Assembly: GCA_013399875.1 (NCBI GenBank)
Contig: VXAZ01002109.1
Coordinates: 1,857,901-1,921,900, forward strand
Reading direction: 5' to 3'
DNA from: Gymnorhina tibicen
Lineage: Eukaryota; Chordata; Aves; Passeriformes; Artamidae
DNA length: 64,000 nucleotides
Shown: piece after piece, positions 26,101 to 39,800 of the stretch
Position numbering within the stretch: position 1 is the first letter of the stretch
Layout: every line of letters starts with the position of its first letter
Notes under the pieces: generated by a model
What the model saw: the letters and a program-made list of their open reading frames with translations, nothing else
What the model was told of the DNA's origin: nothing
The model's database searches: none
Program-made: the position numbers and the translations under genes

Positions 26101-27452
26101 TACATGCTCAAAATTAAGGATGAATAAGATTGTCCAGCTTCTCCATACAAGCCGTTTTCTGAATTTCTAAGTTGCTGGTTAGTGCTATTTGCTCCCATAT
26201 TTACAAGCCAACCTAATAAAATTACTAAATATTTCGTGTCAGGAAATAGGAAACAATTTTCCTCTGGGCAGATGGGAGGAGATCATTAGGGAAGTGACTG
26301 CATTCACTTCTGGATAACAAGTTGCACTTCAGCAATTCAATGCATTACTGGCAACCTTCTTATCTTGTACTCTCTTGCTGATACCTTGAGACATATGGTC
26401 CTTTGTATAGAAGTCTTAAATGTGTTATATTTTACACGTGTCACATATTTATTGTACAGAAGATAACAGTGCAGATGTTCTGGAGAATGTTTTTGAGTTC
26501 AGTCCCTATTGAATTGTTTCCCACAATTGCAGGAGACTGGATCTGGTGGCTGATGCAGTCTTTTCAAGCCCTGAGTTTAATGTCTTGAGGCATTAAGGAA
26601 TTTGGGCATATAAAATAAGAATACCTGGGTACAGGTTCTCCCTATGCAACATGCAAGATTACAAAAATGAAATACTGAACAGACCTTTATACCTGACCGA
26701 ATGTGAACTTTGATAACATTTAAAACTGCAAGGTTTTGAGCCTGCATCCCTTGAATGCAGTGTTGCAGCCTTTTCATGTTGAGATTTCAAAATATTTTTC
26801 AAAGGGAAACAACTTAATTTTGTAGATGTTGGTTCTCCTGCAAACATTTTAGCTGGTGGAAAAAAATAATGAGCATTTTTAGCCTCCAGCAATCTAAACA
26901 TTTTAAGCATAGATGGCAAGATATGAAGCATGTCTGTGATTGTTCCGGACATTTCTTATATACAATAAAATCAGTAAGAGCTAAGGTAAAAAGAGAGCCT
27001 TAGGGCACTGAATAGTAATGTTTAGATTGCAAGGGATATTAGAAAGCAGACAATGTCAGAATTCTGTACCTGTATTTTCTGGCATGACATCGCAGGGATG
27101 ACACTCTGCAGTATTGCTTACAGGAATTGTCTGAAAGTGTTTAAGAGTGTATAAACACACTGACAATATATAAGGATGAATGTGAGTATTTAACAATTGA
27201 GCGAAATATCTGAACTGCCTTTTAACAAAGGCATTTCAGATTAAGTTTTTTAATTGAGTTTTTATTGAGTTTTCTCTCATTTAACAATGAAGTTTCTTCA
27301 CTGGAATTAAAACAGAAGTATTTCAGCTTTGGAAGTTTTGGAGAAACTGCCCACATGCCTAAAAATTATTGAGATTTGTTGGAAGAAAAGGAGGGAGAAA
27401 AATCAAATAAGCTGACTGTTTTTGCAAATGTTAGGAACTGATTAGTGAGATA

Positions 27453-27846
27453 TGCCTCTGCCCGAATTAAGCTGCAAATGAGACCATATGCAGAAGTCAA
27501 CAATACAGATTTTATTTAACAATAAATGTAAGATAGAGAGATAGAATAGAAAAGGGGAGATAGAGGGAGACAGAGAGATCAAGCAGAAGATAGTCACCAC
27601 CCATGGATCCAGAGGCATCCCCTTGCTCCTTCTTCACACTGGGCTTCTTGGTGGTGGAGTTGCTGGGGTTGTTCAAAACTTTTCACTATTTATACATCTT
27701 AGCAAACACAGGAATTAAAGCTCATTGGATACACAGTTCTGTTATTCTATTGGTTGAATGATTCCATCACTTCTAATGCCTCATGCTCAGTCTTTCTCTT
27801 CTTTTGAAATGGTTTCTTGAGTTGATGGGCTGTGAGTCAGTCATCA
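27453..27846 (-). mobile_element. Endogenous retrovirus 3' LTR (short sibling)
   Basis: On the plus strand this reads from TGCCTCTGCCCGAATTAAG to ...CAGTCATCA. Reversed, it begins TGATGACTG and ends GGGCAGAGGCA, giving TG...CA ends. In sense order it has a TATA-like TGTATAAATAG (complement of about 27687-27698), a pyrimidine-rich tract (complement of 27528-27585), a polyadenylation signal AATAAA (complement of 27511-27516) and a conserved final block. Next to its 5' end lies a purine tract, so it is the 3' LTR of a minus-strand provirus. It shares its final block and the order of its parts with the LTR at 55750-56495. The start could be a few bases further right, at 27849. Class is not certain. 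Confidence 0.8.
27528..27585. repeat. GA-rich tract inside the LTR
   Basis: Purine-rich on the plus strand (AGATAGAGAG-like units), hence pyrimidine-rich on the LTR sense strand, just upstream of the AATAAA signal. The sibling LTR has a comparable tract at 55825-55905, so this is part of the LTR and not a later microsatellite, although its length has probably drifted. Confidence 0.75.
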
Positions 27847-28200
27847 TGATCTCCCCCTGCCAGAATTACCTTTTACCCATGGGAGCTGATTTCAGGACAG
27901 TTGCTGAGTTGGCTTTCCTTTTGTTTGACCAGTGATATGCGTATAAGGAATTGCTTCATTACACTGTTTGCCATTCCACACAGGGGGAATTTTTGTCTGG
28001 TTGTGTTAACCAGGATGAGATAGCCAGATCTTGCCTCCACCAGGCCTGGAGCTAGCATCATCCTGTCACTCCATTCTGTGCTTATCTCATGGCAAAGTTC
28101 ACAGAGACAGGCAACTGTGCTCTTCAGCAAACAAAACCTGAGCTGTTTCATTAAGCCTATAGTATAGTTTTTCAAATTTTCCTGAAAGAAATACACTAAG
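27847..28200 (-). pseudogene. Possible internal ERV remnant with polypurine tract
   Basis: Next to the LTR, on the sense strand, lies GGCAGGGGGAG (complement of 27851-27861), a polypurine tract of the kind that primes plus-strand DNA synthesis. Beyond it is a 107-codon minus-strand open frame (27873-28196) that ends just before the tract. Its position fits the end of a retroviral internal region. However, I recognise no gag, protease, polymerase or envelope motif in it, and it could be decayed non-coding 3' sequence. No matching 5' LTR is present downstream, so the provirus is truncated. The outer edge at 28200 is a guess. Confidence 0.45.
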
Positions 28201-29299
28201 ATAAAAATTATTTTAATTTGAAATGAAGTCTAAAATCACATAATTTTTGCAGAATTCTACTCAAAAAGGCAAAGAAATATTTTTTTAGGTTCATAAATTA
28301 TTTAGACAAACACACAAGACATCTAATACTATTATGTAGAGATAATAGTATTAACCCTGTAAAAACCTAGGTCTTACTAAAGTGACAGGTATGATTTTAA
28401 ATGTTCTGCTACTATTATCTGCCTCCCTTTCAGCAACGCTGATGAAAATCTGGTAAAGGATGAAAATGGTAAAGGATGCAGACTGGGTTGATCTTACCTC
28501 AGCTGGGGCAACACTAGTCCACAAGAGGAATGCCTGAATTGGTGCCTCTATGCTAGAGACCTTCATCATTCCAGTCATGCTGGCTAAATACATACAGTGG
28601 GAGGAAAACTTGGCAAGCAGTGAAGTTTACCCTTTTTGTCTCTGAATTTTGTGGAAATGAGCAAATTCAGTCTGATTTAGTCTATGAATGATTGGTGTTT
28701 CTTACGTGACCTTCTGAGATGTCTTCATTTAAATATAGTGTGAAAATACTTTTATTGATGGAAAGAACATCTCAAATTTTAATGTATATGAAAAATCATC
28801 AACTAATAATGTATCTTTGCAGTTTTTACCAGTGAAAATCCCCATGAAATCAAACTTGAATGGTAAATTTTGTGTATCTCAAATGTTTCTCATTTCTAGC
28901 TATTTTAAACAGCAGTGGAATGCAATCTTAATGATGCATTTCAAAAATATATATTTAATACTTGTATGCTGTATTGAGGTATTCTGAATCATATTTCAAA
29001 TCTATTGCAAACATCAGTAAAAATTCAAAATAAAATATCATTATTATAATAAACTAATGCCACTTATTGACTTGAAACTAAAATGAAGCATCTGGTCTAT
29101 CATGGGAAATATTTAGTACCAATATTTTACTTCCAGAAGTTTATTTAAGATTTTAATTGGAATTTCATATCAAATATGAATATAGATGGGCTATATATAA
29201 TATAGCTCAAGACCAGATTTCTAAAATACTATAGAATATAATAAATGTTAATGAAGAGAAAGTAAAAGAAATTTTTAAATGTTAACATTTGCAACAAAA

Positions 29300-29720
29300 G
29301 ATATATTACATTCTACTCCTTTGTTCTTTGTCTTTCTTTTGTTTCTTTGGTTGTATCTCTAGAGATTTCCCTTTATCCTTTTAATGTTCTTGACTTATTC
29401 TACCTACCTCCTTTCCTCTAGTTACAGATGTACAGAAAAAAATGATTCAAAAATATTTCTATCAATTCATTATTTTTCTTTTATTTCATTATTATTTTCT
29501 TATCTTTAACTTTTCTAAGCCTTTTTATTCATTATTTTTCTGTAATTTTTCTCTTTCTTCTTGCATTTTTCTCATTTGTCTCATGTAAATAATATTCTCT
29601 GCCACTACCTTTCTCTAAGATTCCCCCTTCCTTTCTTTTTTTTCCCATTTTTCTCCTGTCTTTTCCTACTTCTCCTCCTCCCTCAATCTGTTGTGTTTCC
29701 CTGTACTTTTCTTCTGTTTT
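29300..29720. repeat. Pyrimidine-rich low-complexity tract
   Basis: Strong C/T bias on the plus strand over about 400 bases. The word TTCATTATT recurs three times (about 29466, 29486 and 29528), each followed by a T-rich run. There is no constant period, so it is degenerate low-complexity DNA. Confidence 0.7.
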
Positions 29721-32700
29721 CTACCAGAAGTTGACCATTTGTCTGTTGCCAGCAAATCAGCATCTTAAGGCTGGATTTTAGAAAAGTGTTCTGTATCTAT
29801 ATCCCTAGCAAAAAAGGCAAAAGTTGTAACACCATTGCTTGTAACACCATGTTATATTCATATTGGTTGTAGATTATAGCGCAACACTCCAGAATGCTTC
29901 TATTTTCTAATATTTAGATTGTAGTGGATCACAAACACCTCATTCTTGGATAAGAAGACTAGGACAAGTATTTGGACTACTGAGTATGGTACAAGTACAG
30001 AATCAGAAAAAATTAGGACATAAGAGGCAATAACATTATTTTTCTTCAGGAACTGTTTCTTTATTTTGCTCTATGGTGGATCATGCTAGAGAGTGATTAA
30101 AATAAATATTCAGGGAAATGGTTGAAATATATTCAGATGCAATCACAGATCAAAATGTGATTCACATTTCAAGTTTCTATTGTTGTCATTCAAGATGGTA
30201 ATTCATATGAGCAATGCAGTGAGATCAAGATGAAACTAGTCAACATCAGTGATAAGAGCTTTTTGAGTACTAATTTGTGTTTAATTGTGTCTGAATAGCA
30301 GCTTTTTTTTCATGTCCTTTTTATTACTCTGATTTACTAATAGTACAGACAAAGAAATGAAGAACGTGAATCTAGTGCTGAATGGAAAGCAGAAGGACCT
30401 GGAAATCACCAGAGAATTGAAGAGAGTTCTTCATTCACTACTTTTCTTTGCAGAGTCAAACTGCTTTTAAAAATTAAGTGAATACATATAATGAACCCCA
30501 TTCCGCAGGTCACATGGGTTTTCGGGAACTCTTTAGAAAAACACATAAGTCCATCACTTTAAAATATAAGAAGTTTTCCTACCATGAAATTACAGACAGA
30601 TAATAGGGAAGAGATATGACAACAGATGAAGATCTGGCAGGTTCTTCCTTCCAGTCGTTGCCCAAATAAACAGAGAGCAGGGTGGAATGACCTGTTAGGT
30701 AACAAGCAGCTGGAGATCAAGCCTGCCCTGGTACTGTTCTGAAGTTCTGTAGTGGCAGCTGAATCTGGGGACATGGAGGACCCGTGGAGCTGCTCCTTTC
30801 CCAGGTCCAGCCCACTGCAAGGCTGAACACACAATCTCAGCAGAGACACATGCACAGTATTAATATAGCTAGGTGCACAGACTGACAAAAGTGTGTCTTT
30901 TTTAGCACAGCTCTCATCCCAACATGAGCAACATTGACTGTTCCTCTGCTCCAGTTTATCAGGGTGACAGATAATTAGTGGAATATATACACACACACAG
31001 AGAACACATTGTACCTACCTGTACATGCTCAGTCCATTTCTTAGCAGGTCCCTAAGCCAAAACCTCTCTGAGTTGCTAACAGTGGGCACTCAGGACCCTC
31101 CAGCTTGTGGTGTCTCATTCTTTTTTCCCTAGGCCAGCCAGTGTTGTCACCTTTTCCTTCATACTTGTTCTCTCACAGCCACCTTGTTCCCTTCCTTTCC
31201 TTACCTTTGACTCTTCTCCTTAGCATCACCTAATGTTTGTCACATCCTGAAATCCCCTGTGTACATCTTTTGATAAATTTCATGCTTTGATATGTTTCCC
31301 ATGCTCATTGAGAGAGCAAGTGCCTTCAGTTGCATGCAGTTAGAGGGAGAAAGCTCTGATCAGAGACAACGGTCTCATTGTGTGTTCTTAGAGATTAGTC
31401 ATTAGATAATTTAACAAAAATTACTCCCACATGTCAGGTAGAATTCAGCATTTCCTTATAGCAAACATAGATAAACTGCACAGATTATTTAAGCTACTCA
31501 TACCTGAGGAGAAAAGGGACACACCTGTCTTGAGACATCTCTTATAGGAGAGAGATCTCATATATTCATGTATATATATTTTTCACCTCTAAAGGCTGTA
31601 TCTCTTCATTCACCATAAATATAATTTGAATGAATGGTTTTATGCAGATGGCAAATTTTAACATGGCTAAAGAATATGTTGTGGCCAATATATGATTTAA
31701 TATACACAGGTATTAAAAAGGTAAATAAATAATAGGTAAATAATTTACTGATTGATGGAAAATAATTGGATGGAAGTCTAGTCCTATGAGGAGAATGTGT
31801 TAATATTTGAAGTTAGTATAGTTTTGGTTGTTTGAGATATGAGTCTACCACCAGTTATTTTGTAATAACATGTCAAATATCAGTAAAAACATTTAATTCA
31901 TTTTTTTCTAAAGAGGTTATCTCCATGAAATAATCAATATGGTTTAATTTATGCTTTTTATTTAGGCCACGAGGAATAAAATAAATGCAATTACAATTAT
32001 ACAAGTAAATGTTATTTCAAACCCTCTAGCAGCAGGAAATAGCTTCATAACAAAATTATGTAACAGCTGCTATCACTAGTGATCAGCTTGATAATGTTTT
32101 CTCTCTCTTTTTCATTTATCAATAAGAGTTATTTCATGGCATTGTCTTCAACAGGTTGTGTAGTGAGGAAGAAATAAAGCAGATACAGGGTATACATGTA
32201 AATATGGAAGTGGTGAAGCAGTCTATGTTCTTTTATTTTGACACAGAAACGTCTTTTGTCTGCTTTATACAGTAAGTCAGTTGTTACCTATTTGTTTTAT
32301 TTTATTTTTGATCACTAGAATGACAAATGATTGTTTAGACCCTAATGAAACAAGCCCTTGGTTAACATTGCATCAATATTTGTGAAAGATTAAAAGTTCT
32401 GCCTCAAACCAGAAATAAGATGGTTTTGTCATAGTTAAATTTTATGTGTGGATTGGATGATAACTGCATAGTTAAACCAGAATAGTTATGCAGTTAGAAT
32501 TGCTGGAAAGTCATTTGGGTTTTTTGGGTCACTTGAGCTATGAACAAAACTGGAAATAAATATTAGCTAAGAAAAAAAAAGTATATTTTCCAAAGAACCA
32601 AAGAACATTGTGTGTACTGAGCAACACTGCAAATATAATATGATACAATAAGGAGGATGTTAATGCATATCTTTAGAGACCTATGTGCTAGCAAATATTG

Positions 32701-33833
32701 ATGTAATGTGGATATGCGGAGAAAAAAGTTACCCACAATCTTCTGTACACAATAAATTCTATAAAAAAAGTTGCTAAAGGAAGTAAAAAGCATATGTAAG
32801 TTCAGGATCAGTAGAATTCATTTTAGAAAAAGAATTCATTTGATCCCAAGACTTGATATTTAGCAGGTACAACCAGGTATTTATTACTCTTTGCCCAAGT
32901 AGTGGTTTCTCAGTCCATGGGCAGCTCAGACTTGTGTTGTAGAAAGTCTTTTTGTTATAATACCTGTATTCCTCCTTTAAACATGTTGCTCTCAATAACA
33001 TGTATATTGATCTTGTTGATTTTCCAGCAAGTCATACCTCAGACAACTTTTGAGGAGGTTGGTTCAACTGCCATGAATCCATTCTAGCTGTGGCTATCAG
33101 AGGAGTTTTCTATTTCTAGATGACCCCCTTACATCTGGGAAAAATGTGCAGTAGCATTTTGGCAAAAGCAATTATGTTCACATACTTTTCCTTTAAAAAA
33201 AACCCTAAAAATCAGTTAATTCTACATGCCAGCTTCTAGTGAAAGTCAGAAATCTGTTGTCATTTTCATCATTTTGTTTGGTACTAACTTAGGGTTTCCC
33301 ACACAATTCCTGAGTGGCATGTTACCTTCCTTTTCAGAAGCACTATTAGTGCACTCCTGCAGCTGTTTTCTCACTGGAGATGGAAACAGGGATAGATTCT
33401 GTATATACTCTAAGAGCAAGTAACTTGTTTCCCTTTATGTATATTTTCAGTCTAGAATAAATAGAATTGAACATAAAGGAAGGAATTTATAATTATTATA
33501 TTTACAGTAGCAAGACCCAGACTACTAGGACCTAGCATTATCTAGACTGCATTTCTTAAGAGTGCAAGGGCTGCCTTAAGTTAGAGATCAGGACAAAGCA
33601 TAAATTCTCCTCTGTTAGATTTTTTTTTTGCCCTGGAATCTTGCAAAGAAACCCCCAAACAACAGATTAACCCACCCTAATAACATTGCAACACATCTGG
33701 TAAGACAAAAAATTCCATGTTCATTACGAAAAAGAACTTTTAATAATCTGCAATTCAGCCATGTTCCAGTAATTGCTATCACTTATATTTGATTGTTTAG
33801 GGACCTTTCTCTCACCCTCCTCTGTCTTTCAAT

Positions 33834-33851
33834 CCCCCCCCTTTTTTTTTT
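33834..33851. repeat. C-run followed by T-run
   Basis: Eight Cs lead directly into ten Ts. Such a junction is prone to sequencing and replication slippage, so the exact length should not be trusted. Confidence 0.8.
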
Positions 33852-36822
33852 AAATGGACTGATTCTTGAAATGCAATGAAGAGTTAGAGATGGCAGCTGT
33901 TAGGAGAAAGCATATAGAAAAAAGGATATGTAAATAATAAGCCCAAATATTCCTTCAGTCCCTAAGGAGCAGAAGCAATCAAAGACATTGTTTCTGACTC
34001 ACTCAATTGAAAAATAGTCTAAGAAAAGCTGCCCAGGTTGAGAAAGCCTGAAATGCTTTAGAAATTTCTAGTTACAAAGAGAGAATACAGAAAATATTAC
34101 ACATGGAAATGAAAGCATATATGCAAACACATTAAGAACTGATTCACCTTTAAAAACAGTAATCTCATTCCTTGTGTCAGAAAAAAACCCTCCAAAATAA
34201 GAACTCGAGTTCTAACATGCAGTCCTGGCTAAAAGTTCAAGGAATCAAGCATCCATGAAACATGGTAGGATATCATAGAATTGCAAGAAAATTCAGGTTA
34301 TCAGAGACTCCTGAGCCCAGACACCTGCTCAAAGCAGAACTAACTTCAAAGTAGATCAGTTTGCTCAAGACTTCTAGGTCAGTTTAGAAAATCTCCAGGA
34401 GCCTCTCTGGATAACACAGCCTCGTGTATAAACACTTGCAACTGTATTGTATTTTTTCTCTTTTTCTTCAGGCAGGAATTGCCATGCTGCATTCAGCCTG
34501 TTGCCTCTTTCTGTTTTGTAGTGCACCTCAGAGAATAGCCTGATTCTATCTTTTTTGTTCCCCCACTCTCTGCAGTGGGTGAATACAGAGTAATTGATAA
34601 AATCAAGGCTGAGCATGCATGTAGGCAAGTTTTATAGACCATAACCTGAAGGGCTGTGTGAAAGCTACTCTTCTTTCCTAGCCCCACCACAGTCAGAAGA
34701 GGATCTGTGGTGAATATTTTACAATTAATTTTCCAAGAAGAAAATTTTAGTCTCCCCTCCAATACGCCCTAGCATCCTCCACTTACCTTTTGCCAATGAT
34801 ACCATTTCACTAACTACTGAAGAAGTTATTTCTTCTCCCCTTCCCTTCTACTACACAGCCATAGCATATAAAAGTTGTCCATTTTTTGTCTCAAGAATTA
34901 CAAACCCGTCATTTTCTGAGTCTCACATGATCATGATTATTTGTACCTGAAATAATTTAAGTACTGCCCTGGAGCAAAAATGCAGTTGGCATAAGCTTTT
35001 CTCACAGCACACTGCAAGATAGAATTGGCTCTGGTGTTTCTGATTTCCCAGCCTGCTTGTTTGACTAATTAGATGTTGGGCTCTGTAGATGGTTTCGAAG
35101 TTGTTTATTCCCTGTCTAATGACATTACATGTGTCACAGCAACTGGTAATGTGAGGTGCTCGGCTTAGAAAATACACAGGAAACATCTGGGGCTAGACAC
35201 TGCCAGTCTGCAGAGAGCCTTGTTTTCTCTTTACCCAAATAAAACATCCTAGAAAATGAGGGAAAGAAAGAGATAAATAACAGCATATTAATACTCAGGC
35301 GTCCATTACATATATTGCTAATACATGTTCAGTATCTCAGAGAGAGGAAACAAAGGCACTACCTCTGCTTCTGCACATTTTCCCTATTCTGAAATGCTGG
35401 CTTGCAGCATTTTATTCAATTTTGGGCAGTATCTACGTTTTAGTTTCTAGCAGATATTCTAGTAGTCTGTAGCTAAAAGTAAATTCATATTTGTAATAAG
35501 GAAACAATAGCTTTGGGTTTTCCAGTGGATTCTAGATTTTTTCCACACTTTCCTCATAAAGTAGTTTTGTATTGCAAATGATCACATCTGGCAGCTGCCC
35601 AAGTAAAAGAGCCCTGCCAGCTCAAAGACACACTGCCAGAACATTAATATTCATGCTGCATTTTGGTATTCTCATTTGTGTACTTAACTCTCTGAGACAC
35701 AGGGAGGTCCATGGGGAACACTAATGTGGGAGCTTCAGCCAGTTGTGCATCAGGATTTCATTAAAATAACAGAGAAGGATACAGATTTCAGAAGCATAGG
35801 CCCACTCCTGCCCTTAGAGAGGTTTTTTAAATAATAGCTAGCAAGCACCAGGTGGGACTATAACCTGGAAGTTGCTGAAGCTGTTGACTACCCTAGTTTT
35901 AATCCAGTAGAAAACTAGGATTGTAGGTTTGTGCTTCAGCTTCTGGAAGATACTTGAGAAAATGTATCAGTTCCTACAGACATCTGTAATGAGGAAAGTG
36001 AAATATGTTGCACTTTCCAATTAAAGGAAACCCACAAACAAATCTCCTTTTTAACCCATCAGAGGCTACGTTAGACAAACTTAGTGTGTGCTAGTTTACA
36101 TAAACAGATTCTAATACATATATTCTAAATGAAATTTATTGGAAAACATATCATTGATTTTTTAGGAATTTCTTTCAAAATAGACTTTTGTGTAATATAG
36201 TAATTATGAGAATTAAAATAAATATTTATGTGTGATGTTTTTAGCATTCTCAAAATTTATCCTTTCCTCCTCCACACCTTTAGGAATATTTTTGTTATAT
36301 TCTCTGTAAAAAGCAAGCGATTCTGTAATAGCTAGAGGGTGCTTAGAGGAATTTTTTGTGTCTCTTACATGAGGAACAGTGGTCCAAACCTTCAAAGTGT
36401 TCCTAGAACTCCAGTTTAAAATGAAAGTAGTTGCAAAAGATCCTCTAGTAAGCATAGATATGGAGAAAGCGTATAGTTTTCCTCTCCTTCATTCTAAACA
36501 GATTGTTTTCTAACACATATATAAATGCTTTTTCTAGGCAAAGTGGGTTAGTGTGTTGTTTTGGTGCCAAGAACAGCATGGTTTAGCGCGGCCTCACGTG
36601 ATAAGAAAGGCAGGTACAGCGAGGGCCCAGCCCACTGCTTCCTGATCACATTCAGCACAGTCCTGGTCTTTTCTTCAACTACGTGCAGGTTATCAGCCAA
36701 ACAATTTTTATTTCCATCAGATAAAAGCAGTTGCCTTCCAAATTAAGAAAGAATTCAGTATTTTTGGAATATAACCACAAGATTGACCAAATAATCCCTG
36801 ATTCTTTCCCCTGTATTCTATT

Positions 36823-36868
36823 ACTTTAACTCCTTATTGTTTGTCACTTTAACTTCTTATTGTTTGTC
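36823..36868. repeat. 23-bp tandem duplication
   Basis: The 23-base unit at 36823-36845, beginning ACTTTAACTCC and ending TGTTTGTC, is followed directly by a copy at 36846-36868 that differs at one base (TCC to TTC). It is a young local duplication. Confidence 0.9.
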
Positions 36869-39800
36869 TCCTAATATAGAGACAAAATATTTAGCTAATC
36901 TTTACTTTAATTCTTGATGTAGTTATAAAAAGGAAAAAATAAAATGACTAAAACTAGCTTGCTGTGTAGAGGGAAGTTTGGAAAAGGTTTTGATTACAAT
37001 CAAGATTCACTTTAACTGAAATGTGCATGGTAAACAAAAATTTTAGGAATGGGACCTGTCATGTCATCAAAAAGAAAAAAAATTCGAAGATCTTAAATAG
37101 ATTTTGCCAAAATACAAACTAAGAGTGGGGTGTAAATAAAATGGCATTTCACCAAATTAACCTTTTTTTGACTTCAAAATTTTGGACAGATTTAGCTATT
37201 ATAAACAGAGAGAGCTATAGAAAGCATCAGACTTTTATTTTAGCAGAGGGCAAAAGGGTACTGACAGCTGCTAGGAGAAGGTAACACAGTCCCTCTGAGC
37301 TTGACCATCTTTTCTGCCCAACAGTACGGAGCAGAGATTTTTATGACAGTTTAACCTCTTGTCAACCTTCATGAAGAATGCACAGCAAGTAACCATTAAC
37401 TTTTGAATCTTATGCATCACAGAAGATCAAGTATTCCTTAGGATGAATAAACTTCTGCTAATTTTTTAGATTTTTCATCTAAAAATGCAGTGGATGAGTA
37501 GCTAATAAGACATACACAAAAGCATAGCATTTGCCCAATATTGCTGTGACAAGTTCAGCTTGTGTTACAAAACTAAGGTTTAAAGAACCCATTTCAGACC
37601 CCCCCAGTTAGTTTGAAAAAGCAACATGATAACTTCAGGCTATTTGCAAAGAGAATTTTTATTCAATGCTGAACATGTTAACGTTAAAGAACCAGTTTCT
37701 CTTCTGATATTGTGGTCAGTCACCAAAGAACACTTTTCCATCGCACTCTTGCAGAGAAGTCCTAGTCCCAGATCAGAAATATATTTTTTTAAATCAAGGA
37801 AATGTATTGTGTACTTTCTTAATAGCATAAGTTTTTACATCAACTGATAGAATAGAGACAGAAAAATCTAAGAAATGCTAATGCTAAAGAGTCTTGGCTC
37901 TATACACACATACCTGTATGCTGTGGAAATAGCTACAGAAACACAGGGATGACTTGACTCCTCTCAGACACATATGCCTATGCAATTATATATGTACTTT
38001 CAGATATTCATAGCATTCTCTAGACCAAGATCTCATTTGCTTATCTTGAAATATTTTTCCAGAAGAAAATCCAGCTTGTTTTTCTGTACTAGGTTATGTT
38101 AAATAGATATTTTCTCTTTGGCTACATAAAACTGAGCACTCACTCTAGAGAAGTGGTATTCTTCTGCTGCTATAGCACTGTATGGGAGTACATAGAAGGG
38201 TTAATCATTAAATAATTATGCAGTGAACAAAATTATTGATTTATTTACCTAGTTGGTGGCAAATGAGAAGATTATAGCATAGCAACCATATTTTAAAATA
38301 GAGTGATTTTTCCAGTCCATTTCCAAGCTCTGTGTACCTGTATTATTAAAACAAATCCCTATTGAGTAGCCCTATTTACGTGTCATAATTTGGTGTCTCC
38401 AGTGCTCAAAGCTGATAGTTGCCATTTCTTTTCGTTTTAATATGGTAGTTGCCTTCCTGCTCAGGTAGTCCACAGAAAGCTGTATGAGTGAGTTTCTGGC
38501 CTGCAGCTGCCTGATTTTCAATTGTGAAGGAACAGGGACCTTTACTTCATTCTAAAAATGGCAATATTTTTCATTTTCCCTCAAAATGGCATGCAACCAG
38601 AAGAAGAGAACCACAGCGGTGGACAACAGCAATGAATGTGGTGTTACTAACAAAGACAGTTCTACACAACAACTCCATTTCGAAACCAGTACAGGTATCA
38701 GATGTGCTAAAGTTGCAAGAAAGTTATGTTTAAAAAAACTTAATTAACCAAAGTATGCCTTTTCCAAAATATGCCACTGACCTCACAAAATTCTGGTATA
38801 TCATGATACGGAAGGCTATCACCCACCCCATTGCCAAAATCTCCTGTTTTCCAAAACAGTGGAAATTATTGCAGTAGAAAACACATGAAACCATTTTTTA
38901 AATGGCTAACCTCTCCTGGAAGAAATTTATTAGTTTTCACTGCTCCATGTTTTACAGTAAAATGTGTGTCTTTTGAACCCAGTACATTACATAAGACATG
39001 CTGCAAGAAGCAACATGGTGCTACAGTAAAAAATCAGAGATAAATACAACAAGCAGCTGAACTAGTGGTGAGAGTTCTCCAGTAAAATTACAGCGTTTAT
39101 TTAATTCAAAGTTATATAAATTTGTGGAGCATGATATTTCTTAGGACCAGGAATGCACCAGAATCATTATTAAACAAATATATTCCAAATAAAAGAAATA
39201 TTTTTGTGGATTTGGCTACTTTCTTCATTCTTTCATCAAAAGAACCTAAATGCAAAATTGCAGCACTTAAAATGACTATTGTCTTGTAAAATCAAACCTA
39301 AAAATTCTTTCTCTTAACTGCTCTTGAAAATATTTACATGACAAGTGAAAAGAAGTGTCTTTTTTTTTCCTTAAAATTCTTTTCAGGTTTCTTGGGAAAA
39401 GGCAGTTTCAGCTAGGCTTACTATTTCTGCAGCTCAAATGCTTACAACTTAAATATTTGTAAAGAGTGAGAAAAATAACTCCATTTTCTATAGCTGATTC
39501 TGAAACCTTTGTTCCCTTTCTTTGAATAGGCGTAGGCAAACATGTAATTTGTCCTGCCTTTTGTCTAACTGCAAACAATAGATTAAGTTCGGCTGAACAT
39601 GCAAGGGAAAAGACAAAAGCAAACATTGTCAAGCACTTTCCATTAGCTGGATTATTTTTTTTCCTGAAAATGCCAGAGTGCGGTGAAGCTTTTCTTCTCT
39701 TTGTTTTAATAATCATATCCAGTGGGTATGGCTCTCAAGGAAATTGAAAGGTCAAGACATATACACACTTATGTGTACACCTTCTGCTGGAAGCTTTTGG

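Larger units (their letters stand above)
15276..27452. other. Gene-free AT-rich DNA
   Basis: About 12 kb without a supported gene. Small features are a 19-bp tandem duplication at 19302-19339, a T/G-rich tract at 20410-20510 and an A-run at 23144-23158. The stretch 21470-21760 is less AT-rich and contains several CpGs, but I find no domain, LTR ends or CR1 words in it. The block at about 24090-24290 is also less AT-rich and could be an unrecognised old repeat. The minus-strand frame 16284-16631 has no recognised domain. Confidence 0.6.

Noticed and set aside
27447..28022. GAGATA at 27447-27452 and 28017-28022 as a 6-bp target duplication around the short LTR
   Set aside because: The right-hand copy does not abut a CA end, and the polypurine tract puts the LTR edge at about 27846. 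Probably coincidence.
30559..30996. 145-codon minus-strand frame
   Set aside because: Cys/Ser/Leu-rich without a recognisable pattern or spaced Cys motif. No flanking gene structure.
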